A stretch of DNA of 64,000 nucleotides from Codonopsis lanceolata. Its lineage: Eukaryota; Streptophyta; Magnoliopsida; Asterales; Campanulaceae. This document shows, piece after piece, positions 12,619 to 24,200 of the stretch; the stretch's first letter is position 1; the number at the start of each line of letters is the position of its first letter. Location: positions 21,041,642 through 21,105,641 of the forward strand of contig CM028383.1 of NCBI GenBank assembly GCA_013146195.2. The letters are read 5' to 3'. Below the pieces are notes generated by a model. That model was not told where the DNA came from, ran no database searches, and was given only the letters and a program-made list of their open reading frames with translations. The position numbers and the translations under genes are program-made.

Positions 12619-12635
12619 CCCCGGCAACGGCGCCA
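12619..12635 (-). promoter_or_regulatory. Primer-binding site of Athila-type element
   Basis: Reverse-strand TGGCGCCGTTGCCGGGG lies 6 bp inside the right LTR. This word is characteristic of many plant Ty3/gypsy elements and marks the right LTR as the 5' LTR. Confidence 0.8.
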
Positions 12636-12641
12636 AAAACT

Positions 12642-13843
12642 TGATGTCTTATTTTTTTAACCTCGCAAGTGTACGAATCAATTGAAATATAGTGTACAGA
12701 AAGCAAGGGTCGAACCATAGAGACAAGAAGTATATAGAGCAAGTAAACATGTAACAATTAAACTAAGTGGGGTTTTTGTTTATTTATCTAAATTATTCTA
12801 CTAGCAAGCAGGTAATCTAATTCACAGTTACGAAGATCTTATTATGGAGGATAATCTATGAATGTGGAGTCACTTGTATCTACTCTAATACTCTTTTGTC
12901 TAATGTATCAATCAATTAAATCTTGGGCTCATTCACGAAAGATTGATATAGGTCGCCATATTATAATTCAGTCTCCATCCTAAATAATTCATCTGAATCT
13001 ATACCCTTAAGAACAAGAACATATGAATTTACGTCTGTCACTCAGAAACACATATATGAACCTAACCTTAACTTATCACTCTTCGTGCATCGATAGGTTT
13101 AATTTATCACAATGGTGAGCCAGTGTACGACATATGCATATGGTCGTGCAGTTATCCGCACCTTTTGGTCTTTACTACTACGATACCATTCATTAGGAAA
13201 AAGCCAAATAATAAAGAGATTGATAAACACTATGATCAACAAGATTTGATTGAATAGAAATATATAACAGAGCAAAAAATTCGATATAAGTTACCTCAAA
13301 TTCCTAAATTATGAAGCGGTTAGTTCATCCTTGATGATGAACTGATCATTGGAATGAAAGAATACATGAACGATCTTCTAAACTATGATTACAAACACTA
13401 AAAACTAAGTAAAATTTCGTCATCGGCTTGTGGCTACATGGCTTGTATTTATATCAATGTGTATAGGGTAAGAGATACAGTTAGGGTACAACACATGTTT
13501 CGTGCATTCAGAAGGGATTACGGGGGCAAGGTGTAGGAGTAATACGGTCGCAAGGCCTTTGCTCCTTTCGGGCACGAGTACTGGAGACCTTGCGGGGGCA
13601 GGGGGTCTTGACCTTGCGTTTGCAAGAGGTTTCGAATTCCAGGTACACGTTCATTTATCTTTTAGTAATTTGTACCCTTCCTTCAATTCTTCACTTTAAG
13701 CCTTGTAAATCCCATAATTTCACCTAAAACCCTGAAACTCATAATAAAGCTCCAAAACGCATATTAGTAGCCAAAAGCCTCATGGAATTGCTATTTCTAT
13801 GCTATAAAAGTACCCAATAGAAGCGTATAAAACATATCTATCA
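12642..13843 (-). repeat. 5' LTR of Athila-type element
   Basis: 1202 bp, plus-strand ends TGATGTCTT...TATCTATCA. The part 12642-13474 matches the left LTR; 13475-13843 exists only here. It contains CCTTGC/GCAAGG-type short palindromes at about 13520-13640. Confidence 0.85.
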
Positions 13844-13848
13844 GTCAC

Positions 13849-14385
13849 CCTCAAACCATCTATTGTTTGGCGTTCATTTTTTTTGGGGGGGGGGGAACAA
13901 CTGAATTTCTGCCTATAAAAGAAGTCTTACCCTTTCCTCTCATCTTTTTGCCATTTTCGAATTTTCAAGAGAAAGAAACTTCAAGCTCCCAGTAAACGTG
14001 AGTTCAGATTCCAGCTGTCGTTATGCTTACATATTCCGGTGCCTTTATTCTTGCATCTAACAAAAGAGCCCTACTCTGTTTGTCATTCAAACGAGTTTGT
14101 GAAGAGAATCCCAACTTGATTTCTGACAGTAAGTTTTCGATTTTGCCCCTTTTTTATTATGTTGTTCATTTTCTGCATTTCTGGGTTTCTCTCTCCTTCT
14201 TATTTCCGGATGAGTTCATAATGTAGATCCCGACTTTAGGTAGAGATTGAGGAAAAGGGAAAAATCATCTTGCTCGCTAGGCGGGCATGGCCCTTTGGTT
14301 TACCTAGACCTAAGGTTTATTCCGTGTAGGTTGTTCGTCCATCGGGCATAATTTGACCTTTCTTTTCCTCGATCTCCTTCTAGAA
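13849..14385 (+). promoter_or_regulatory. Promoter and leader of the antisense gene in outer element
   Basis: A TATA-like word TATAAAA at 13914-13920 is followed by a pyrimidine-rich leader and then, at about 14383, an AG just before the first ATG of the plus-strand ORF; a donor-like GTAAGT near 14130 and this AG suggest an intron in the leader. A G-run lies just upstream (13885-13895). Sequence signals only; activity not shown. Confidence 0.4.
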
Positions 14386-17136
14386 ATGAAGTTGCGTGAT
14401 GAGTCCACAGGAAGTGAGAAAGAGACCTTTAGCTACGGCGGACAAAAGGATCCGTTGAGCTGTGAGAAAACGGTGTCCGATGACATTGAAATCATCGATG
14501 TCGTTGAGGGTAGGCCCGACGAGGGTATCAGCGGGTATGCTCCTAAACTAGTACAGGAAATAGCTGACTCTTATAGTGGGTACAGTCCATCAGAGGAAGA
14601 AAATACAGAGTAGGAAGTGGCCCCTGGCGGGCATGGCCTTGAGCCATAGGATGAAGGAGATGAGCCCAATGTCGGGCCGGGCAAGAGGGCGATGAAGTGA
14701 TATGCTCTGTATCCGGGGAAGATTCCCTTGCTGAAGAGGCTTCCAACTCTAGGGAGGCGAGCTCTAGTGCTCCACTGGTGAGGAGAAAGAAGAGCTTTGG
14801 CCGATCGAGGGATGAGGTCACCTATTCGGCTGTCGTAACCGATTGGCTTTTGAATGCTGATGAGAGGCAGTATGTTGCACACTGGGTATTTTTAGATACC
14901 TCGACCAAAATGACTGATTGGTTCTCCTCACTAGGAGTGAATCGTAATGATTATAGAGCGAACAAGATTGATCTGCCCGCTAATGTCGAGTTATCCCGCG
15001 AGCTCGAGGATGGGTTCTTATGTTTTGAAGATTTTTTTTGGGTTGGATTGCGTCTGCCCTTAGACCCTTTTTTGTTGAATTCGTGCTCGAGACCAAGGCC
15101 ATGCCCTGCTACCTGATGTTGAATGCACTACGAGCAATAATGGACTATACCGTGGCTTTTCGCTTACTGGCTTCGAACCAGACATGTCCCTTTTTCGGAA
15201 GCTGTTCATTTTCAGCTCAAGTATTGTTGGTCGGATCAAACTCAGACTTTTTGAGGATCCTGAGCATTGTCTCGGGCAAGGTTGACGCCTGGGACAAGAG
15301 AATTGTGATAATTGATTCTTGAGTGGGATGACCGACTAAGCCTACGAAAAACAACGATGTGAAGGTTCCCAAGGTCTCCAAGCGGGATTTCAGAACCAGA
15401 GAGCATACATGGCTGCGGGCACTAAAAGCTGCTCTCGTTGTCTATGAGGAAAATGACAAGCGGGTAGGCCAAGAATACCTATTCGATTGGAAATAGCTGG
15501 TGTGTAATCCAAAAAACTTTCGCCTGACTGGAATCCTGTGTAGAGAGCTACCCAGGGTAGAGCCCCTTTTGACTCACAAGCCTTAGGTGACTCACACTTA
15601 CTGGGGTGACTGTCACGGGAAAAGGTTTAAGGATGACTACAACGAGTGCAAGTTGCTCGTTGCCGCCCTATTTTTGAAGACAAATATGGTTTATGCTTTT
15701 TTTGAATAATCTTTTTTTGCATTTGATATATCTACTTTAATAACTATATTGATCCTTTATTTGTATATGTCTCAGTAATGAAGTCCTTTGCTATGACTGC
15801 GAAGAGGGAAGGGCAGGAGAATAAGCGGGTAACTAATCTAAAGGACAAAAGACCTTAGAGTCTGCCCAAGGTACCATTCAGCCCTCCGGTCAAGAAGGGC
15901 TCGGCGTGGGCAAACCTTCTAGCATGTCAAAGAAAAACACTGCTCCGCTTCCTCCTGCCCGCGCTCCTCCTACTGGGGATACTACTTATGATGCTGCTGC
16001 CAAGGCCACCAAGGCAGCGAACAAAATAAAAAGGAGCTCCCCTCCTCCTCTTCCCGAGTGGGCTGTGCGATCTCGTCAAACTACCTCCTATGCGGCTGCC
16101 AAGGCCCTCATGCTGGAGATTTCTGACGTCCCTGTAATCAGTGGGATTGACGTACCTTTCTGCAAGAGGCAAGCACAACGGCCTAGTGGGGAAGGGCATT
16201 GTTTTGCGAGCTGCTCATAAGAGCATTGTAGCGGACAGGGATACGCCGGGCAAAACTCTACTCGGCCATACTGGATTTTGCTTGAGCGAGGTATGTTTTG
16301 TTTACATACTGACTTATGTTAACATTCTATACCATTCTTCTTTGACCATGCTTTTTCTTTTATTGCAGATTGCCTCCAACTGCGCAAACTTGTACAACCA
16401 TTATAATGAGGAGAACGAGTCCCGTAAAAAGCTGGAGGAAGAGAAGGTTGGCCAGAAGAGCTTGCTGAAGAAGAAACTTAACTAGGTTTCTTCCTTGGCT
16501 AATTAATTGAAGGAGCAGGAGGCCGCTGCCAAGAAAGAGAAAAGCTCGCTCGTGGGCCAGTTGAAGAAGGTCTAAACTGCTCAAGAGGCGCTGCTATCCG
16601 AGAAGTGGTCACAACTGCAGGTAGAGCGAGACGCTCTGAAAATGCAAGTTATTAAAGATGTTGTGGCAATGATTGAGCTATCTACAAAGCTAACGGCGGC
16701 CAAAGAGGAGGCAGACGAAGAATTCAAAACTTCTAGTGAGTGTGAGACCTTGGTGAAAAAAAAAATTCTTCTATATTATGCACACGACACCAACCACATT
16801 CTCCGCATGCTCGCTGGTCAAGGTAGGGTAATCATGTAGACTGTGGCGGAGTGGGTTGTGCTCGACCCGTTCAGCCAAGATGCTCGCCAATTTGCTCACT
16901 TGGTACCTTATACCGTGGAAGAGTTGGAGTCTCGCCGCGAGGACGATGCTGTGGCTGGGCTGGAACCCTGGACTCCTCCTACGCCTTTGGCTAACAATGT
17001 TTGCACTCTGATCGAAGCTTTGAGAGCACAAAGTATAATTAATTAGGGAGGCGATCAGATTGGTGATGAGGCCAATGCTGAAACTGTTGCGGAAGAAGCT
17101 ACTGCAACGCTACCCCCTCCCCCAGACAATGTTTAA
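14386..17136 (+). pseudogene. Antisense extra ORF of outer element (gypsy-type transposase-like domain)
   Basis: Plus strand, opposite to the host element. Starts MKLRDESTGSEK at 14386. Open segments: acidic N-terminus (to 14613), a middle with DEVTYSAVVTDWLLNADER and FFWVGLRLPLDPF (14697-15116, shifting frame at a T-run near 15068 and continuing to 15322), an intron-like T-rich stretch near 15690-15770, an Ala/Pro-rich piece (15906-16220), and a coiled-coil-like C-terminus rich in E/K/L/A (16390-16840) ending DNV at 17136. The middle resembles the plant domain called putative gypsy-type transposase (PF04195). Several stops and frameshifts make it a pseudogene. Antisense extra ORFs are known in some Tat-lineage Ty3/gypsy elements, so this placement supports that lineage. 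Confidence 0.6.
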
Positions 17137-18110
17137 CTTTCTTATGCCCGACATGTGTGCCTGATTTTGTAGTATCTTGAACAACTATTTTTAGATGGAA
17201 TTTTTGTTACTTTTTCTTATTGTGTTTACTTTCCTTTGCTCGTTTTTGTGTGCAAATGATTAGTACTTGTGTGCGTTTATATGTGTTTATTCAGCGAACG
17301 TGAATTAATGTGCAAACATAATAATTCAAGCAACTATAGTTTAGATGTGATCAAGCATACTTGCGCAAAATAATAGAAGAAAACTGAAAAAATAGTTAGG
17401 CTAGTTCAGCGATCAAACCATTTAAGAATTCTTAATGCCCGAAAAAATGTTCTTTCCCACGCAAGGGGCTTGTAACTGGCTAAGGCTTAGCGGGCATAGC
17501 CCTTATCGCCTATTGCGAGTATCTAAATGATTGCCTAGCGGGTAGGGCCCTACTATTGTCAACGACCGACTAATCGGGCTTAGCCCTGTCCGATGTTTGT
17601 ACATCGAAGCTGTTTCTAGTATATCACCTAGGTATCAAATAATTAGCTAACAATGGTACCTGGTCGCTAGGAGTCCAGGGTAGTTAGCCACTATTTTGTG
17701 GGCATAACCCTTGCTATCTTGCAGGCATCCAATAAAAGAATAGATCGGGCATGGCCCTACCTTGCTCGCATGGAGGGCAAGACTTACCTAATTATTTCCT
17801 AGGTATCGAGGATTGTAGGTCGGGCAAGGCCCTGCTTGTTCGGCTTGTAAATAAGGCTGCCAGACAATCCCTAGGAACTATGAACATACAAAACCTAAAT
17901 TGATGTAAACAATCTGAAGGGGAAACTTGCTCATTTTATTGATTTGTGTGATAAAAAATAACCCTCAACAGGACCGATGGCCTTGCTCGCTTTAACAACC
18001 CTAAGATCTTACTTAGTGATAGTATTTCTTCAAGTGGTCTGCGTGCCAGGGGTGCTTTAGATCCTTGTCCTCTTTGTGTCTGTAGTGTATAAGTACCTTA
18101 TCTGACAATT
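17137..18110. repeat. Spacer with repeated GGGCNNRGCCCT palindromes
   Basis: No coding sequence. Within 17490-17835 there are six copies of a near-palindromic 11-12-mer: 17492 (GGGCATAGCCCT), 17540 (GGGTAGGGCCCT), 17576 (GGGCTTAGCCCT), 17700 (GGCATAACCCT), 17747 (GGGCATGGCCCT), 17822 (GGGCAAGGCCCT). The same word occurs in both LTRs and near 14283 and 14629. Confidence 0.7.
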
Positions 18111-18114
18111 CTTG

Positions 18115-18667
18115 TTAGTTGAAAAGGTCCTTCTCAATTAGGTGAGAGCTTGCCCATTTATGCTTGGTGACCAGTGACCTCAAATTTTCTGAGAACCCAA
18201 TCTCTGACCACGAATGATCTTCCTCAGACTTTTTAATCGTGGTGGGCTTTTGCACGTTGGAGGGGTAGTACGCTGGATCATAGTTGGATTCATCCTCTTC
18301 CTCTACCTGAGCTTTGTGCCTTGGTTGTGCCTCCACAGCTTCATGTTCCTCTCGAGCTCTGCACCAATTACCCCTGTCAACTTGAGCATGCTCTCGATGC
18401 TCACTTTGCTGTTGACGAGGATTAGGTGGGATCTGTTGACTGTTCATGCTCTCTATCCACTGCCCAACCCTTTTGTTCGCGATCATTGTGGCCAGAGACT
18501 ACATGAACGACATATTGTAACCATCTATTTGGAGCAGGTATCTGTTTTGGGACATGGCCATCATTAACAGGAATGTGGTTACTCATGGCAGGGAGCAGGA
18601 GCACAAGGTCGATAACTGGCGCAGGGGCTTGGGCCGAGACGAGTAATTGCTGATTAAGTGCGAACAT
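18115..18667 (-). pseudogene. Gag-like remnant of outer element
   Basis: Two overlapping reverse-strand open stretches (18667-18422 and 18486-18115) lie just downstream of the 5' LTR and primer-binding site, where gag belongs. They are rich in Q, E, R and P (for example QQIPPNPRQQQSEHREHAQV) and end SSHLIEKDLFN. No zinc knuckle or pol motif is visible. The gag call rests on position and composition only. Confidence 0.4.
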
Positions 18668-19150
18668 ATTGCTTTAGTATTGCACTTGAATTTGGAGGGC
18701 AGCGAGTTATTGTTCCATGGGCAACACGGGCACGACCACGTGGTTACCCTGGGCAGCGTCCCTATGTTTATTGAGATGCTCCCTCAAGTTAGGTTGATGA
18801 GCACATTGCGTGTTAATCTATTTGCGGGCATCATTTTTGCTAGCTTGCTTCTGACTTTGACCGGTAGCCTAGGCGGACACATGGTCCTCGACGTATGTAG
18901 CATTATCTCCATGGATTGCGCGCCAGGCAGCCTCTTTCTGGTTCCTTGTTTGCACTCCCACATGCAGCGGTGGGAGCCCCGTAGGAAGGGGATTGCCTAG
19001 CGGGTTGTTTGCTTGTCGATTGCCGTGTTCGCTAGTAGCCTGTTACTTGCTAGTAGTAGCGTGTTGCTTGTTGTTCTTACCAGCTATGGCAATTGTAGGT
19101 GCTCGTCGGAAAGCAAATGGAAAAACAAGGACAAAGCTTGAGAAAGTTAC

Positions 19151-19169
19151 TTTCCCGACAACGGAACCA
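19151..19169 (-). promoter_or_regulatory. Primer-binding-like site of outer element
   Basis: Reverse-strand TGGTTCCGTTGTCGGGAAA begins 3 bp inside the right LTR. It resembles in layout the TGGCGCCGTTGCC site of the nested element and marks the right LTR as the 5' LTR. Confidence 0.6.
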
Positions 19170-19172
19170 AAC

Positions 19173-20580
19173 TGATGATGCAAAAATCAGTCTTGGGCCG
19201 TCCAATTGGATTGTAAGGATATCTGAGCTTGATTGAATGGATTGGATTGCTTCTATAACCTGGAAGAACACGAAATCACCTTAGTAGAAGTGCAAGGCTT
19301 GGCCTTGCGAATCCACTCCGGCATGAGAGTAAGACTCCGTTTGTTTCACGGAAAATGACTTCTGGAAAACGTTTTCCTCATTTTCCAGTGTTTGGTAACC
19401 TTAGGAAAATGTAGTCAACGTAAAAGCTTTTCCGAGTCAATGGAAAATGAAGCCTTCTTTTCTGGAAAATGACTTACGGATTTATTTTCCGTAAGTCATT
19501 TTCCAAAAGTTCGAGCACCCTTCCGCCCCCCTTCCACAATTACACATATTTATATACACACACAATATTTTACTCAACAAATAAATTGTTTAGAAATATA
19601 AATAGAGTTTGTGCACACTATTTATAAATTATAATTTTAATAAATACTCACCACGTCCTAAAATTAGTGTCAATTATATTTTTTAGGGACATCTCAAACA
19701 TTGTTCATTTTCTTTTTTAAAAAGTTTTTTTTATTATATAAATATAAATTATCAATTTTTTATTTGTATTTGTGAGATTGAAAAAAGATAGAATTTATTG
19801 ATTTGACATGACTAATAATAAATTAATGTTACTAATGAAAAATTTTACTTAAAAAACTCAACACTATCAATTCATATATTGTTTTCCATAGCATTTTCCA
19901 TGCGTTTACCAAACACCCGAAAATGTTTTTCAACATATTTTCAAAAGATTTACCAAACACTTGAAAACGAAATCATTTCATTTTCCGGAAATCGTTTTCG
20001 GGAAATTATTTTCCGTGAAACAAACAGAGCCTAAGAATCATGTGAGTCAAAAAGCAATTTGACAAAGGTTTGAGGCTACAGAAAGCGTGTGCCTTGTTTA
20101 GTGTTTATGAAGGGTATATATAAGCCCCCAATGTTGTAGGATCAATGTAGGATTGGACTCCATAATTACCTATTAGGGTTTGGAGAGTATCCCTAAATTA
20201 TAGGCATGATAGACGGCTGACCGCGTGATACACGATGCAAATATGATAAGTATTCCACTCACATAAGGAAATATTCGATTTGTCTTGAGAGCAAGCTTCT
20301 GGTGTTCGCTGTTCGATGTTTGCCCGGGCCGGGCATGGCCCTGCCTGGCTGATAGGAAAATGTCTAAAATGACAAATATGATTTCCCGGGCGTGGCCCCC
20401 GAGTCAGACATGCGTGGCCCATGTTCGGCCAGGTTTAGACGAGATATAATAATGATCCTTGGTCGGATGTTGTGTTGGCTATGTTCGCTTGGTTCGCGGG
20501 TCCCATGCTAGCAAGCTCGTGATTGACACGTGATGCTCGCACATGCTTTGCCCGTGACCGGGTTTGACTCGGGTACATCA
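19173..20580 (-). repeat. 5' LTR of outer element, interrupted by a MITE
   Basis: Matches 366-1074 in two blocks, 19173-19332 and 20032-20580, separated by the 699-bp insertion. Contains GGGCATGGCCCT at 20331-20342. Confidence 0.8.
19333..20031. mobile_element. 699-bp PIF/Harbinger-like MITE in the LTR
   Basis: Terminal inverted repeats GACTCCGTTTGTTTCACGG (left) and GGCTCTGTTTGTTTCACGG (reverse of right end), flanked by TAA on both sides (19330-19332, 20032-20034). Comparison with the other LTR shows the uninterrupted site, so borders are firm. The TAA duplication and end sequence suggest PIF/Harbinger; no transposase is encoded. Confidence 0.75.
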
Positions 20581-21297
20581 GTTGCCGTATAACTCAATCG
20601 AAGGCATTGTTGTCGGATGTTGATGTCGATGCGATGAAGTGATGCAAGGAAGGAGATGACGGCAATGTAAAATGGTTCTTTGTTAAAAATAATTTAAATA
20701 TTTTGGAATATGAAAAATGGTTGAAATTTGGATCGGGTATATACTTTATAAAAAATATAAATGTTATTTTCCTATTTACCCCTTAATTTAATGGTTGAGT
20801 GTTATGTCCGTCAATAAACGGGTTGGCTTGCATCATAATTTTTGTACGGTGTCAAAAATAATAATTTTAAACTTTTGGTGGATGCATCGAAGGTTTTTAA
20901 AAAAATGGGTGATCCAAATATATATTTTTATGTACAAAATGATGTTACTCTTTGTATGTCGGGTACTATCTACGATCTTTAATCACTTAGTAATTGGATA
21001 TTAATAGACAACTTCGTCGTCCATGCGTTAAGAGTCATAGGAGTTAAATTTGATAATGATAACACACTGCGTGATCGTTCTATGCAGAAATAAAATACTT
21101 AAAAGAATTAGGTACTTGACATTATGTATTTAATTTTACTAATGCCTACCTTACCTCACTCGTTATCCTTCCATTAACACACACATAAACACGCAGTGGC
21201 ACACATTCCAAAACTACATACACCGACCGACGCATATACACATTTAATACACACGTATAGAGCGGTGATGATATATAGCGGGATAGCAGTAGTGGCA
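20581..21297. other. Spacer and presumed promoter of the lipid-kinase gene
   Basis: About 0.7 kb of A/T-rich sequence without coding potential. A short CA-rich tract (about 21176-21260) and a TATATA word at about 21271 lie close upstream of the start codon. Nothing else was recognised. Confidence 0.35.
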
Positions 21298-24200
21298 ATG
21301 GCGAAACCCTCGTTTTTCCGTGCTGAACAATCTATGGCTTCCCCAGATTTCTCCGCCGTTGGTGCCTCCCCTCGCCGCCGCGACCTCGTTTTCGTCGTCA
21401 ATCCCCGAGGTTCGTCTATGTCTGTGTGTTCGTGTGTGAGCTCAATTTCGTGTTTATTAGATTGAAATTTAATTTTCAGGTGCAAATGGAAGGACGGGAA
21501 GAGAATGGAAGACGCTTCTACCGTATCTTACGACTCGCCTAGGAAATGAGTTTAATGTGAGTGAGCTTCTTTCTTTCTTACTCGTACTTTTATCAATTTC
21601 AAACTTTTTGGTCAATTCAATTTGAGTTAATGATTATTAAAATATAAAAATTCTTGATTCAATTACGTTTTTTTATTCCAAAGTAAACGGTACAGCTGAC
21701 ATAGTGCGTATTAGTTTATCATTTCAAAACTACACGAGCATTCTCTCTTGTTGTGCTTTGGGGAGTTCCCATTTTGACTCTTCAAAGTCGAGCTCATTTT
21801 TCAACTGAATGTTTGATATGCTGATAGTACGTCTAATGGAGCTGATAAAGGGCTATAATTTTATTATCTATAATCTATAACTAAATAAATGTATAAGTGG
21901 TTGGAATAGTCAAAACAATGAAAGTCGGACCTTAATCAGATAGGCAAACATATCAATAATTAGGGAACCAAGGGTGGCAAACCATGATTACACAATCATG
22001 CAGAAAGTTAGGACGGCGTAGGATGAAGAATACATTCTATTACACTTCTTGTTGAATGCTAATGCGAAGTACTTTTAAGTGTTTGAACCCTGGAAAACTA
22101 TGGCCAGAAGGCCCGGAGGAGATGTCACATGTTCATTGATACCATGGGACTTTGTGGTCTATTACTTAAATCAGAAATGCTTCGTGCAAATCGAAGAAGA
22201 GAGAGAGAGATGGAAACTTTTATTTGAAGGAATTTAAGAATGTGAGAGAGCACGGTCTTGATGTCACTATTGCAATTGATATCCTTCTTATAGCGTAATC
22301 CTTTTGTTCATAGGTGGATTACCTTGCGTTGCATCTTTCCTGTTTGAAATTTAAGAACAGAAAAGAGAACCCATTTATTTGTAGTTAATCAAAGCTGTCC
22401 TCCTAACATCTTTTATGCGATAAGGACAATAACAAGAAGTATAGGTCAAAATACATTAAAAGATGAAGAATATCATGTATCGGTTAGGTAGGGACATTTA
22501 TTTTTTCTTTATTATTTAACTAGGAGATCATTAGTTCTTTAAATTGAAGTGTGGAGAGCAGACTACCGTCAAGGTGTTATACAGTGAAATTTGGTAATTT
22601 TTGTCTCTATCATCACAATTTTTGAATATCTTGAAGTTGGCCAATGTAGTCATTTCTGCCAACTATCATGATTGGTGTTTTGGTATGAACGTAATTCATT
22701 CAGGAATCATATGATATTTTGGCTTTTAGTTTTAGCTATACTCAGTCAGAGATTAGCTGCGCCTCTTCATAGTGTGTGTGAACTGGTAGACAGGTACAGT
22801 GAAATTGATGTTATTGCAAGTATGTATGATGCACATGTAGTTAGGGTTCTTAAGATGGATAATCAGGTGATGTAGTTAATGAATTGTGGTTCTAAGATGA
22901 TTCATTTAAGCTTCTAGAAAGGTTATTTGTCCAGGGTATAAGACATTTCACCTGTGTAAGGGGCATCATCTTTTGTAACATATTGATAGCTGAAGTTAAT
23001 TGAGTTTCCATGGGATGCCCAAAAAAATTCACTGTAGGTTAGGGTTGTAGACTATAGTCCTTGTCCAACATTATTGGTTTGTATGTTTAGCATATGCACT
23101 CCTTTTATCACACTTGATTGCATTCAGATTGATTCCTTATGGTCAATATTGGTTTCTCTACATTTTGAACAGATATGTGAATCTTTAACTTCAGGCCCAT
23201 CTCATGCAATTGACATAACGAGGGAGGTAGGCATCTTGAGCCAATTGTAGTTTAAGCTTAGACTCAAATTTTTCGAGATAGGTGGAAATCTTAACATGAG
23301 ATGTATTGACAGGCTATACGTGAGGGTGCAGATGCTGTAGTTGCTGTTGGGGGTGATGGAACGCTTCACGAGGTGAAACTTTTTTCTATTTGGGAACGAT
23401 TTCTTTCCCGTGCACCTTTGATTCAGGAATTTCTCTCATTTAGCACATGGAAAATACTTTAAATGACCCCAAGGGGTGAGAGAGATGACAAGGGCACTCG
23501 GGCAAAGACCTTGAGGTCCACGGTTTCAATCCCCATACCAACAAGGGGTCACACTTACCTATAAAAAAAAAAGCTTTAAATTGGGCAGATGTTATGTTCA
23601 CAATTTCACATACTTACTGACTCAGGCTATGTTTGTTACCTCTGAAGACTGAATGGGCTTGGTTGCTGATTTGGTCAGCACCAAGTTCATTCAGCCTATT
23701 TGGTAATCATCACTGAATGGGTTAAAGTCTCTGAGCTCATTTGGTAATCAGTACTGAATGGGTTGTAAACCTGTGAGTGATCATATCCAATGTGGTTGCT
23801 TATTGGTTTAGGACCATGCTGAATGAATATATGACACTGTATAACCCTCTTGGCTTTAAGTGGATAGAAAAACAGTAGAAAGTGAGGGAATGAAACTAAA
23901 AGGACGGAAAAAATAAAAGAATAAAAACTTGCTTTTACTTGTGTACTGCTATCTATAGCTTATTTTATTATTTTATACTATTATATGCTTATGTATTACA
24001 ATTATAGCATTATGCTACAGTTTTATTCTACAATACTCCTTTTGTTCCTGAAAAATAGGTCATTATTTTTTTAGAACATTTCAAAAAAGTTTCCACTATA
24101 ATTACTTTCCTTTTTTGGAATGTTATTTTTACCATTTTATCTTATGATTTTATTCGTACTCCAATTAATTGGTCTTAATCTCACATGGACATTATTGAAA

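Larger units (their letters stand above)
1381..13843 (-). mobile_element. Athila-type Ty3/gypsy retrotransposon nested in outer element
   Basis: Reverse strand, flanked by a perfect 5-bp duplication GTCAC. Order in its own direction: 5' LTR (12642-13843), primer-binding site, gag, aspartic protease, reverse transcriptase, RNase H, integrase, an extra 3' ORF region, then a partial 3' LTR (1381-2231). Integrase after reverse transcriptase places it in Ty3/gypsy. The gag tail motif YNPGWRNHPNFSWGG and the 3' ORF fit the Athila lineage. Every reading frame carries stops or frameshifts, so it is inactive. Confidence 0.85.
366..20580 (-). mobile_element. Outer LTR retrotransposon, reverse strand, split by a nested element
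   Basis: Two LTRs (366-1074 and 19173-20580) share long near-identical stretches and have TG...CA ends. A primer-binding-like site sits inside the right LTR and a purine-rich tract inside the left LTR, so the element reads right to left. Flanking bases GTCGC (361-365) and GTTGC (20581-20585) match at 4 of 5 positions, fitting an aged target duplication. Inside are a short gag-like reverse remnant and a broken gene on the opposite strand; no pol domains belonging to this element were found. It could be a decayed Tat-lineage Ty3/gypsy element or a non-autonomous LARD-like derivative. Confidence 0.75.

Noticed and set aside
23463..23573. Possible tRNA gene
   Set aside because: A B-box-like word is present, but no cloverleaf could be drawn and an A-tail follows; called SINE-like instead.
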